Shown: piece by piece, positions 35,229 to 43,438 of the stretch
How positions within the stretch are numbered: the first letter of the stretch is position 1
Layout: each line of letters opens with the position of its first letter
Assembly (NCBI GenBank): GCA_045657945.1
Contig: JAZOUB010000015.1
Span: 223,068-287,067, forward strand
Length of the DNA: 64,000 nt
Direction of reading: 5' to 3'
Origin: HGM04593 sp045657945
Lineage (GTDB): Bacteria > Bacteroidota > Bacteroidia > Bacteroidales > Bacteroidaceae
Made by a program: the position numbers and the translations under genes
Notes under the pieces: generated by a model
What the model was told of the DNA's origin: nothing
Database searches by the model: none
The model's input: only the letters and a program-made list of their open reading frames with translations

Positions 35229-36421
35229 TATTCTGTTACAAGTCCCTTGAAATCGCTTCCTGTCGGGCTCTGGAATGTCTTCAGCCCGAATTCGGGAAGT
35301 GTGGCAAGCACATATTCAAAAATCTCCGATTGCAGGTGCTCGTACATTACCCAAGCCGTGCCGTTGAAGAAGAAATAGAGTTCAAGCGGCAAGCCTTGTG
35401 TGGTGGGCTGCAGCTGTCGCACCATCGTTATCATCTCTTTGTTTACCTGTGGGTGCTCCTTGAGCCACTCCTCGAGCCACTCTCTGAATAGAGTGAGGTT
35501 AACAATCCTTTTACCTTTGCATTCGCCTGTGTACAAGCCTTTTTTTGCAAGTTGTGCCAGTTGCTCCTCACCGATGAAGGCAATGGTGTTCATGTCGATG
35601 TTGATGGAACGCTTGATGCGTCGGCCACCGCTGTCGAACATTCCTCGCCAGTTCTGGAAAGAGTCGCTCACGAGCGTGTATGGCGGAATGGTTGTGATTG
35701 TCTTGTCCCAGTTCTGCACCTTGACGGTTGTGAGTGATACATCCAGTACCATACCGTCGGCGCCATATTTCTCCATTGTTATCCAGTCGCCGGGGCGCAG
35801 CATGTCGTTGGCCGATAGCTGCACACCTGCTACAAGTCCCATGATACTGTCCTTGAACACCAACATCAGCACAGCTGCCGATGCACCGAGTCCGGCAAGA
35901 AGGTTCGAGGGGTCCTTGTCAATTACAATCCCGATTACTATGATTGAACCAATGCAGATGACAACGATTTTAAGCATCTGGAACACTCCCTGCAGGGTGT
36001 GATTCTTTGTCTTTTTGGCCTGGTTTGATATGCGGTAGAGCGATGTGAGCACTCCGCAGCAGAGCCTGATGCATACAAGTGTTATGTATACAGAACATAT
36101 TTTTGATGCTACGCCATGCAGCATGGACTCCTCGTGCATGAGCAACGGCAACGAAGCTGCCAATATCACACCGGCCATCAGGTTGCATAGGTTCTTCAGG
36201 GTCTTTTCATTGAATATTATATCATCCCATTTTGCCTGTGTCTTGCGTGTCAACTTGTTTGTGATAGGCACTACAATCCTTTTGCAGATGATGCTGCTTA
36301 TGTGGAAAAGCAGTATGATGCAAAGTATTACTCCAACCCAATGCAGTGCATTGATGTTGTCGGTCTCGATATTCATCCTGTTGAGTAGGGGGGTATAGGT
36401 TTCGGTATTTGTCGCTGCCAT
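35228..36421 (-). CDS. Mechanosensitive ion channel, MscS family
   Basis: 397 residues from the ATG at 36421, with N-terminal helices (LHWVGVILCIILLFHISSII and others) and the MscS beta domain downstream: LAGLGASAAVLMLVFKDSIM is the pore helix TM3, followed by SANDMLRPGDWITMEKYGADG and PPYTLVSDSFQNWRG. The layout is nearest to the larger YbdG/Ynai group, with extended C-terminal domain. It releases turgor on osmotic downshock. The frame extends 18 codons upstream, but the first residues there do not fit the family. It precedes priA directly. Confidence 0.9.
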   Translation of the reverse strand: MAATNTETYTPLLNRMNIETDNINALHWVGVILCIILLFHISSIICKRIVVPITNKLTRKTQAKWDDIIFNEKTLKNLCNLMAGVILAASLPLLMHEESMLHGVASKICSVYITLVCIRLCCGVLTSLYRISNQAKKTKNHTLQGVFQMLKIVVICIGSIIVIGIVIDKDPSNLLAGLGASAAVLMLVFKDSIMGLVAGVQLSANDMLRPGDWITMEKYGADGMVLDVSLTTVKVQNWDKTITTIPPYTLVSDSFQNWRGMFDSGGRRIKRSINIDMNTIAFIGEEQLAQLAKKGLYTGECKGKRIVNLTLFREWLEEWLKEHPQVNKEMITMVRQLQPTTQGLPLELYFFFNGTAWVMYEHLQSEIFEYVLATLPEFGLKTFQSPTGSDFKGLVTE

Positions 36422-36492
36422 GTTGTAGTTCTTATAATAAGCCGGAGGAATCTCTTCCACCGGCTTGCTTATCAATTATATGTGACTCTATA

Positions 36493-37203
36493 TCAGAATA
36501 TGTAGGCAAGTGAAATCTGCCAGGTGTTTGTCTTCAGTTCCGAGATGCTCTTGCCAATTTCAATGATACCGGGAATGCTCACGCCATTCTCGATAATCTC
36601 GGCGGTATTGTTGAATGACAGGTTGTAGTTGGCATGTATCTGCAGGTGGTCGAACAGTATCACGCCAAGTCCAAGGTTCAGGCTTATGTTGCTGTCCTTC
36701 AGTCTATAAACTTTCAGCGGGTCATCAATGTTAGGAATCTTGTTGAGAATCTGGTCAATGTTGGCATTGCCCGATTCGTTTATCATGTCGCGCACGCTCT
36801 TGAGGGTAACATCGCTGTCGCCTATGTTCCAACTGAACTGCGGGCCAATGGCAATGAAAGGCTCAATGTATTTGTTGATGACAGGCAATGAAAGCTCATA
36901 GCGCAGGTAGACAGGAATGTCAATATTCTGTGCTGTGACATTCTGGCCCTCGATTTCCAGGTTGTTCTGCGAGTAGAGTACATTGGCCTCGACTCCAAGC
37001 CCTACAACCGGGAATATGAATTTAGCAGTTGGACCAACGAACCAGCCAGTGTTTCCTTTGAGGCTGCTCTTGAGTTCCTCGATATTTGTTGTCGGTTTCT
37101 GGGGAAGGTTAACACCGGCCTTTACACCAAAGTTGAACTGTGCTGCTGCAGGCATTGCTGCAAAGAGGCAGATGGCTGCCAATAATCCAAAAAGTTTTTT
37201 CAT
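36493..37203 (-). CDS. Outer-membrane beta-barrel protein (PorT-like/porin family)
   Basis: 236 residues: a signal peptide (MKKLFGLLAAICLFAAMPAAAQ) then a barrel opening FNFGVKAGVNLPQKP, repeating beta strands with alternating hydrophobic residues, and a C-terminal aromatic residue (SLAYIF). This is the outer-membrane beta-barrel family (PF13568) common in Bacteroidetes; P. gingivalis PorT, a type IX secretion component, belongs to it, so a role with the adjacent locus is possible but not shown. Its upstream region carries a -7 box inside an inverted repeat. Confidence 0.82.
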   Translation of the reverse strand: MKKLFGLLAAICLFAAMPAAAQFNFGVKAGVNLPQKPTTNIEELKSSLKGNTGWFVGPTAKFIFPVVGLGVEANVLYSQNNLEIEGQNVTAQNIDIPVYLRYELSLPVINKYIEPFIAIGPQFSWNIGDSDVTLKSVRDMINESGNANIDQILNKIPNIDDPLKVYRLKDSNISLNLGLGVILFDHLQIHANYNLSFNNTAEIIENGVSIPGIIEIGKSISELKTNTWQISLAYIF

Positions 37204-37227
37204 GTCAGATGATTTTAGTTGTTTTGC

Positions 37228-37269
37228 AAGACAGCATTACTGTTACAAAGGTATCAGTAATGCTGTCTT
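37228..37269 (-). repeat. 15-bp perfect inverted repeat around the porin -7 box
   Basis: AAGACAGCATTACTG (37228-37242) and its exact complement (37255-37269) flank 12 bases that contain the only consensus -7 box upstream of the beta-barrel gene (TACCTTTG, minus, 37253-37246). TAC/GTA inside the loop can extend the stem after one mismatch. It lies 67 nt behind the gldN stop without a T run. It may be an operator for a dimeric regulator, the terminator of the type IX operon, or both. Confidence 0.6.
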
Positions 37270-37335
37270 AATACCTATTTTCATCGCAAATGAACGATAA
37301 AATAAGTAAATAAACAATATTTTGTGTGAAAATGT

Positions 37336-38427
37336 TTATCGGCGTTCACGTCGCACAGAGACTGAACCGGCTTTTGTTGCAGGAGTGCTGCTCTTCTTCT
37401 CTTTCTTTACGCTTTTAGTTGTGCTCTCCTTCTTGACACTCTTTGTGACAACGCGCTTTGCCTTCTCTTTATTTACAGTTTTCTTGGCATTGTTGTCAAT
37501 TGTGTCATTGGCTGCTGCTATGGCGGCGTTTATTGAATCCTGCTTCATCTCGGCAACAGTCTTTGTGTTCCACAGGTTCGTGCGGAAATCCTTGAGTTGC
37601 TGCTCAATCTTCTCCTGCTCCTGCTTTATCTCTGTGGAATCCTTGCAGTATTGTGCTATGGCAAGGTTGCGCATGTTCACTGTCTTGTAGATCTCTCCCT
37701 CGTAGCACGCTCTCCTGAAGTAGTCGTCGAGTGTCATAGACATTACATTGTTGAGGCTGCTTGTCATCACCGGCTGCTGTGCAAGCAATGCCGAGATGTC
37801 GTCATACTTAATCCAGAACATGGGGTATTTTGTTACCTCCGATCCAAAATCGCCCGAACGGTGCAATACCGGGCATATAGCAGTCACCTGTGTGCCGTAT
37901 GTGCCTGTGCGTTGGTCATAGTAATGACTCTCCTTTATGTAGTAACTGAGTACCTCGGCACTTGGGATGTCGCTCTTGCCAACCAGAATCTCTCCGTTTG
38001 CCTCCTCGTAGTATATGCGGTAGTTGTCGAGCATATCGACAGGAGAAATGATATTCTCCTCGGTGAACTGCTCAACACCGTCAAGGTTATACTTGTAGGC
38101 GGTGACATTTCCCCTTATAATATTGTTGAACAGGAATGTGAACAGGTTGCAGTTGTTACCTGTTTGCTCTACCGGGTAGTAAAGCGATGCATTCATCTCG
38201 TTCGCAAGGTCGAGTGAGCGGTATATCTCGCGCTTCCAATCGACCTCCTGCGGTGTCTGTGCGACGGGGTACTGGCTCTTGGCTCTTTCGGTCAGTTCTA
38301 CAACTGCTGTCGTTTCGGCCTTTTTGCTATTCTTGTTGTCGCTCTTGCGGGCAGGGGGTTGTGCGTTGGCAGTGTGTGCCGCAAAAGCAAGTGCTACAAC
38401 AACTAAAATTCTGCTAATGTACTGCAT
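37336..38427 (-). CDS. gldN: Type IX secretion/gliding protein GldN (PorN)
   Basis: 363 residues with a signal peptide ending near ANAQ (22), a Lys-rich linker and the GldN core (DVDWKR-like QEVDWKREIYRSLDLANEMN around 80, TAYKYNLDGVEQFTEEN, LCPV-like ITAICPVLHRSGDFG). GldN/PorN forms the periplasmic ring with the lipoprotein GldK in the type IX secretion system. The final 70 residues are a basic, low-complexity tail (TKSVKKESTTKSVKKEKK), longer than usual. It is 23 nt from gldM and ends the operon. Confidence 0.92.
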   Translation of the reverse strand: MQYISRILVVVALAFAAHTANAQPPARKSDNKNSKKAETTAVVELTERAKSQYPVAQTPQEVDWKREIYRSLDLANEMNASLYYPVEQTGNNCNLFTFLFNNIIRGNVTAYKYNLDGVEQFTEENIISPVDMLDNYRIYYEEANGEILVGKSDIPSAEVLSYYIKESHYYDQRTGTYGTQVTAICPVLHRSGDFGSEVTKYPMFWIKYDDISALLAQQPVMTSSLNNVMSMTLDDYFRRACYEGEIYKTVNMRNLAIAQYCKDSTEIKQEQEKIEQQLKDFRTNLWNTKTVAEMKQDSINAAIAAANDTIDNNAKKTVNKEKAKRVVTKSVKKESTTKSVKKEKKSSTPATKAGSVSVRRERR

Positions 38428-38450
38428 ATCGTAATATTGTTAATGTCTGT

Positions 38451-40007
38451 TTAGTCAATTATCACCTCAAGTGTTGTGGGCAAAAGGCGCTCTACATTGT
38501 CGGGGCCAACAGCCTTAACATGAGAAATGTAGAAACGCTTGCCGCGTCCAAGGTTGCGGAACATATCCTTCTGCTGTGTCGAGAATTCCGCTCCCTGCGA
38601 TATGAGAGGAATGGCATTTCCCATGTTGTCATAGAATACTGTCTCGAAAGAGAGAACCTTGAAGCCGATATTCAGCAATCCGTCGTCAATGGCTGCTGTA
38701 ATTCCCTTTGAACTCATGAGTGCCTGCTTGGTCAGTTTAGTGCCACCGCGGTAATGCTGTGTGTTGCCGTCCTTGTCTTTGTATTCGATGAATGGGGTCG
38801 GGTCGGGCAACTGGCGTACGCGGAAGGTGTACTCGCCGACATTCATTGTGCGCCCCTCATCGTTGCGTGCTGTGACACTAATATTAACCTCTTCGCCGGC
38901 TTTGGTAGGGGTTACAATGTAGCCTCCATTACTGTCGCGTGTCATTTTTGCGTTACCTTTTTCAATTCTTGCAGATATCTTGTCTGCAGGAATGCCGGGT
39001 ACAGATATGCTAACAGGGTTATCAAAACCAGCATAGAGTATATTCATCAGTGATGCACTAACTGTTGCTGTAGTTGGTGGTGCTACTACGGTATAGCGCT
39101 GTTCAAATTTAATGGGTTCTTCAACTCCATTTACAACCATCTCTCCACTGAATATATAATCACCGGTTTTGTCGCAATTTGTTGTATATAAGTTATCTTC
39201 CAATTTAAACATCCCTCTTATCTTCTCATCGATGCTTATCTCCGGACGTTGTGTGGAGTCTACTGCAGCAAGAATGACTTGCGCAGAAAACTTCTCACCT
39301 TGTAGAATACTTGTCGATCTGGGGATAACAAATGCTTTAAGTTCGTTTACACGGACATCGTCTTGGTCTATCCTCTTGGCAAGTGCGTGAAGCACTTCAC
39401 CTTCGACATAGCGTACGTCGTTCTGTATCTTTGTAAGGAAGGTAATGGCTGCAATGGCTGGCATGCTCTCAAAATGATACACCTCCCAATTCTTCTCATT
39501 GGTATTGAGACTGTTGGCTATCATTTTCTTTTGTTCAGGGGTTTCAACCATTTCCATCATGAATTCGCGGTACTCGTTGATTGCATCGTAGAGTTTCTTG
39601 CCATATTTGCTTCCCGAAAGCATTACGAATGTCGATGCTTCAAGGTCTTCTCTGTTCTTGAGATTGCTGTAGTTACCGTCGCTCCCATCGGCTGCTTTGG
39701 CAATGCGCTCCTTGAGATTATCGGCAAATTTACAGAGTTTGTCCGACTGCTCCGTTACGCTTTTTGCGCGTTCTAACCATACACCAACCTTATCTGGGTT
39801 CTTGAGGTACATATCATTAAATGATTTGTATAGTGTATCGTTTTGTGCGCTTGTATTCGCTGCACTTTGTGAGAGACTCTTGTCGACCATGGAAAAGCCG
39901 TTGAGAACATCTGAAGAGACGTTCATTGCAAGCATCGCCATCAGGATGACATACATCAGGTTAATCATCTTCTGACGGGGTGAAACTTTTTGTTTCTTTA
40001 TCTTCAT
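38451..40007 (-). CDS. gldM: Type IX secretion motor protein GldM (PorM)
   Basis: 518 residues: a short cytoplasmic N-terminus KIKKQKVSPRQKMI, one membrane helix (about 16-33, LMYVILMAMLAMNVSS) and a long periplasmic part of four domains starting DVLNGFSMVDKSL. In Flavobacterium and Porphyromonas GldM/PorM couples the proton-driven GldL-GldM inner-membrane motor to the outer GldKN ring. Length equals the family norm. It starts 11 nt after gldL. Confidence 0.95.
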   Translation of the reverse strand: MKIKKQKVSPRQKMINLMYVILMAMLAMNVSSDVLNGFSMVDKSLSQSAANTSAQNDTLYKSFNDMYLKNPDKVGVWLERAKSVTEQSDKLCKFADNLKERIAKAADGSDGNYSNLKNREDLEASTFVMLSGSKYGKKLYDAINEYREFMMEMVETPEQKKMIANSLNTNEKNWEVYHFESMPAIAAITFLTKIQNDVRYVEGEVLHALAKRIDQDDVRVNELKAFVIPRSTSILQGEKFSAQVILAAVDSTQRPEISIDEKIRGMFKLEDNLYTTNCDKTGDYIFSGEMVVNGVEEPIKFEQRYTVVAPPTTATVSASLMNILYAGFDNPVSISVPGIPADKISARIEKGNAKMTRDSNGGYIVTPTKAGEEVNISVTARNDEGRTMNVGEYTFRVRQLPDPTPFIEYKDKDGNTQHYRGGTKLTKQALMSSKGITAAIDDGLLNIGFKVLSFETVFYDNMGNAIPLISQGAEFSTQQKDMFRNLGRGKRFYISHVKAVGPDNVERLLPTTLEVIID

Positions 40008-40018
40008 TGTACGCTTGT

Positions 40019-40813
40019 TTAAATTTGTGGACGGTCCATTCTCGATGTCATCGCTTCAATCATGCGGGCATAGAGGCTGTTGAGCTCTTCAATCTGCTGT
40101 GCCATCTTTTTGGTCTGCTCGTTGACCTGGTCTATTGCGTTAAGTTGTCCGCCTGCACTGCGCAGGTGTACTTCGTAGAGCGCATTCACACCTGTGAGGT
40201 TTCGGCTCAGTGTATCCATCTCCTCCATGTTGCGGCCAAGAGCCTCAGTTTGCTGCGATATGCGCTGTATTGCCTCGGTCAATGTCTTCACCTTCTCTAC
40301 ATACTCTTCTGTAGCCTTGTCCATCTCTTCGATGTTTGCAGGTGAAACTGCTGGTATCGGTTGTACCGCACCACCTGTTGTGGCCGCAGTTCCTCCACCA
40401 ATGACAATGGAACCCTGTTCGGTTGCTGCAGGTGTTGCTGCAGCTGCTACAACTGTAGCGCTATTTGCTTCTTCGGTTGTTGCAACCAGTGTGCCTGTGC
40501 CGCCGGTCATGATTGGACCGTTGATGATGATAGGCTGTCCGCTACCGGCTCCGCTGTATGCTTTTACATCATTTGTCTCCTCCTCTTCAATATCATAAGG
40601 GCGTTCAAATGCCGAGAAGAAGAACACGATAACCTCGGTACCCATACCAAGGAACAGCATGAGGTTTGCTCCCTGTATGTGAGTGAGCTTGAATAGTGCA
40701 CCAAGTATGACAATTGCAGCTCCCCAGCTATAGAGGTAGTTCAATATTGTTTTACCCTTTGGAGAATTCATGAATGACTGCAATTCTCCTATAATGCTTT
40801 TTGACTTTTTCAT
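40019..40813 (-). CDS. gldL: Type IX secretion motor protein GldL (PorL)
   Basis: 264 residues with two N-terminal membrane helices (about 25-45 and 48-68). Ionisable residues lie within them: FKLTH (Lys42, His45), and TEVIVFFFSAFE (Glu60, Glu70), the region that in F. johnsoniae GldL contains the glutamate needed for proton flow. The remainder is cytoplasmic: an Ala/Thr/Gly-rich linker with VAAAATPA (about 80-160), then a coiled coil (EEMDKATEEYVEKVKTL to the end). Residue equivalence is by pattern, not alignment. Confidence 0.94.
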   Translation of the reverse strand: MKKSKSIIGELQSFMNSPKGKTILNYLYSWGAAIVILGALFKLTHIQGANLMLFLGMGTEVIVFFFSAFERPYDIEEEETNDVKAYSGAGSGQPIIINGPIMTGGTGTLVATTEEANSATVVAAAATPAATEQGSIVIGGGTAATTGGAVQPIPAVSPANIEEMDKATEEYVEKVKTLTEAIQRISQQTEALGRNMEEMDTLSRNLTGVNALYEVHLRSAGGQLNAIDQVNEQTKKMAQQIEELNSLYARMIEAMTSRMDRPQI

Positions 40814-40841
40814 ATCTTGTCTTTATTTCTTTATTCCTTGA

Positions 40842-42275
40842 TTATCTTCTGCGGTCGGCTCCGGCATAGCTTCTCACGCAACGGAAACCGATGTATGAAT
40901 GCGATTCGTTCTGGTACTCGTATGCTCGTGTTGCACCCTGTATGTATTTTACGGGGTCTTTCCATGAACCACCGCGCACAGTCTTCTTCTTCATGCTGTA
41001 TGGATCCTCCTTTGCTGCACGATACTGCAGGTCGGGGTTTATGTCGCTCATCTGCAATACACCGGCATCGGTATATACGGTAGATGTCCACTCTGCAACA
41101 TTGCCGGCCATGTCATAGAGACCGTTTGAGTTTGCCGAGAATATTCCGCAGCTTGATGTGATGAGGCTGCCATCTTTAGTGTAGTTGCCCTCCCCTGGCT
41201 TGTAGTTGGCATAGTAGCATCCCTCTTCGCTCTTTGTGTCGGTCTGCTCCCAAGGGAAGCGGCGTGCATCCTTGCCTCGGGCTGCAAACTCCCATTCTGC
41301 CTCAGAAGGCAGGCGGTAACGTTGAATCCAACGTGCCTGTGGACCCATGCCGCGTAACAGATATTCGGTGCGCCAAGCGCAGAAGGCGTTTGCCTGCTCC
41401 CAACTTACGCCAACAACAGGGTAGTTGTCATATTTGGGATGGCTGAAGTAGAGCTGCAGGTATGTCTCGTTGTTCGCATTCGGGAAATCGTTCACCCAGC
41501 ATGTTGTGTCGGGGTAGATGTTTACGATATACGTGTTAAGGAAATCGTAGGCGCTCGAGAGCGGACGGTTTATTGTCTCACGCACAATATAGCCCTCGTC
41601 GTCAATGTATGCAGTGTCCTTTGAAACGGTGATTACTGCATCATAATCAACGGGGATGTCGGTGTTGCGGTTACGCTCTTCGGGATTCAGACGGTTCTTG
41701 CGTAGTGCAGCCTGTGTATAGTCATAAATCTCATAACGGTAGTTCATCTGCGAAGCGTCGAGTTGTTTTTCACCGGTGATTGGGTTTATGATATACACGC
41801 TCTCAATGGCGCGCAATTCGTCCTCGGTCGGTTTTTTCCATGGAATAGGCTTCTTCCAGTTGAGATATGGGGTGATGGGCTCTCCATACTCATCTTCTGT
41901 TATCTTGTATGTCTCGTCGCCACCGTATGCAGGGTCGGCAAGACGCTCGCGGATGATTGAGTCGCGCACCCAATAGACGAACTGGCGGTATTTGGCATTT
42001 GAAACCTCGGTCTCGTCCATCCAGAATGCATCGACCGAAATATCTTTAGATGGTGCTCCTGTTCCCCATAGCGAGTCATTAGCCTCGTCACCAACCTTGA
42101 TGGAACCTCTCTGTATAAGTACCATGCCATAGGGTGCGGGCTCACTTACTGCCGAGCCGTGTACTCCTGTGACCTCACCACCTTGAGTAGTGGTCATGCC
42201 ACTTTTAGGACTGAAACAGGAGATCAACGCGAACGATAGAAATACTGTTGAAAGAAAAGCTATTCTCTTCATCAT
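40842..42275 (-). CDS. gldK: Type IX secretion lipoprotein GldK (PorK)
   Basis: 477 residues. The lipoprotein signal ends at Cys20 (FALISC); the body is a formylglycine-generating-enzyme/SUMF1-like fold (MVLIQRGSIKVG, VSWEQANAFCAWRTEYL, RLPSEAEWEFAARG, DMAGNVAEWT, RGGSWKDP, GFRCVRSY). In type IX systems this fold is non-catalytic and builds the periplasmic/outer-membrane ring with GldN. It begins with ATG overlapping the porP stop (ATGA). Confidence 0.95.
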   Translation of the reverse strand: MMKRIAFLSTVFLSFALISCFSPKSGMTTTQGGEVTGVHGSAVSEPAPYGMVLIQRGSIKVGDEANDSLWGTGAPSKDISVDAFWMDETEVSNAKYRQFVYWVRDSIIRERLADPAYGGDETYKITEDEYGEPITPYLNWKKPIPWKKPTEDELRAIESVYIINPITGEKQLDASQMNYRYEIYDYTQAALRKNRLNPEERNRNTDIPVDYDAVITVSKDTAYIDDEGYIVRETINRPLSSAYDFLNTYIVNIYPDTTCWVNDFPNANNETYLQLYFSHPKYDNYPVVGVSWEQANAFCAWRTEYLLRGMGPQARWIQRYRLPSEAEWEFAARGKDARRFPWEQTDTKSEEGCYYANYKPGEGNYTKDGSLITSSCGIFSANSNGLYDMAGNVAEWTSTVYTDAGVLQMSDINPDLQYRAAKEDPYSMKKKTVRGGSWKDPVKYIQGATRAYEYQNESHSYIGFRCVRSYAGADRRR

Positions 42276-43213
42276 TGTAGAATTCTTATGCTGTTATGTT
42301 TATTTTTTCCTTTTTTAAATATGTCAAGGTCAATCTTGTAACCTATGTAAATATCGTGGCTGCCATTCTCGGCACCAATGCTTGATGTGAACAATTCGTA
42401 GGCATAGCTTGCTGTAATGTTCATCATCTCAACACCAAGAATGAATGCTACCGATACTGTAGGACTGTATGTTATACCGCCAAAAAACTCCTTTCCTCCA
42501 TATCTGTAGGTGCCAAGTGCCGTAATGTCGGCTCTCCATGCCGTGAAGTCGGTCATCACCTGCAATGATGGCTGTATTGATACTAACGAGTTTTTAACAG
42601 GAATATTGCCTCCGGCCATAAAATTAAGATGTGGGTCGATTTTCATCTCGTTCTTTTCACCCAAAAGCACTGTCGGCGCATTAAGGTGAATACCCGATAT
42701 TCCGGCATAGAAATATTTGTGCTGGTAGAGTATGCCGGCTCCAAAGTCAATGGAGTTTCCGTCGGCATTACCCGAGGGAAATGCCGGGTCATTGTTGCTC
42801 TCGCCAAAAATAAGATCCTTGTTCTCGAATGTGCAGTTTACAAGTCCAATCTGTGCGCCAACGGCAAAGCGTCCCTTGAATAGCTTGAAAGCGTATGCAT
42901 AGTTGAAATAGAGATGTTGGTTGGTGAAACGGCCAATCTCGTCATTCACTACGCCAAGGCCAAGGCTGTGGTCACTCTTGATGAATGGGATGGGGGCATC
43001 TACATTTATAAGCATCGTTTTCGGGTTGTTCTCGAACCCTGATAACTGATGAGCATATGCCGCGTATGCCGTCAGTTTCCTCTCTGCACCTGCGCCGGCA
43101 GGATTGTAGAAGTTCTTCATCTCCCAATAGTGGGTAAAGTGCGCGTCAAACTGTGCCTGCACTTTTCCTGTGATGCAGACCATGAACAGTATTATGAGTA
43201 GCCACTTTTTCAT
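42272..43213 (-). CDS. porP: Type IX secretion membrane protein PorP/SprF
   Basis: 313-residue outer-membrane beta-barrel with signal peptide MKKWLLIILFMVCITGKVQAQ, then FDAHFTHYWEMKNFYNPAGAGA, the characteristic NPA(x)AG region of the PorP/SprF family (PF11751). Ends as a strand-rich barrel (HDIYIGYKIDLDIF). PorP-type proteins bind the CTD-cargo machinery in type IX secretion. It heads the porP-gldKLMN operon and overlaps gldK by 4 nt. Confidence 0.93.
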   Translation of the reverse strand: MKKWLLIILFMVCITGKVQAQFDAHFTHYWEMKNFYNPAGAGAERKLTAYAAYAHQLSGFENNPKTMLINVDAPIPFIKSDHSLGLGVVNDEIGRFTNQHLYFNYAYAFKLFKGRFAVGAQIGLVNCTFENKDLIFGESNNDPAFPSGNADGNSIDFGAGILYQHKYFYAGISGIHLNAPTVLLGEKNEMKIDPHLNFMAGGNIPVKNSLVSIQPSLQVMTDFTAWRADITALGTYRYGGKEFFGGITYSPTVSVAFILGVEMMNITASYAYELFTSSIGAENGSHDIYIGYKIDLDIFKKGKNKHNSIRILQ

Positions 43214-43280
43214 TTTGTCTAATTAACGCGGAATGCATGCAGATATTATTCTTGTGTTGTTCATTTGAGAGCCTCCCACG

Positions 43281-43288
43281 CAAATATT
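43281..43288 (-). promoter_or_regulatory. Candidate -7 box (AATATTTG) of the type IX operon
   Basis: One mismatch from TAnnTTTG, about 70 nt before the porP ATG, preceded by A/T-rich DNA with TTTTTTG 14 nt upstream, which is shorter than the usual 19. Evidence is weak; no other candidate is closer to consensus in the 225-nt gap. Confidence 0.3.
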
Positions 43289-43438
43289 ATACAAAATTGC
43301 AGCAAAAAATGAAAAAAAACAACATCAACGGCCATCTTTACAACCCCTTGCAATGAAAAATATTGCAAAAGACAGTTGTACAATCTGTTTATGTGCTATT
43401 GCTGCCTGTACTGCAAAAAGATTCCGGAACTCTAGTTG

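Noticed and set aside
37228..37269. Bacteroides-type invertible promoter
   Set aside because: Known invertible promoters have inverted repeats 100 or more bases apart with a nearby recombinase; here the arms are 12 bases apart and no recombinase is in the window, so an operator or terminator is more likely.
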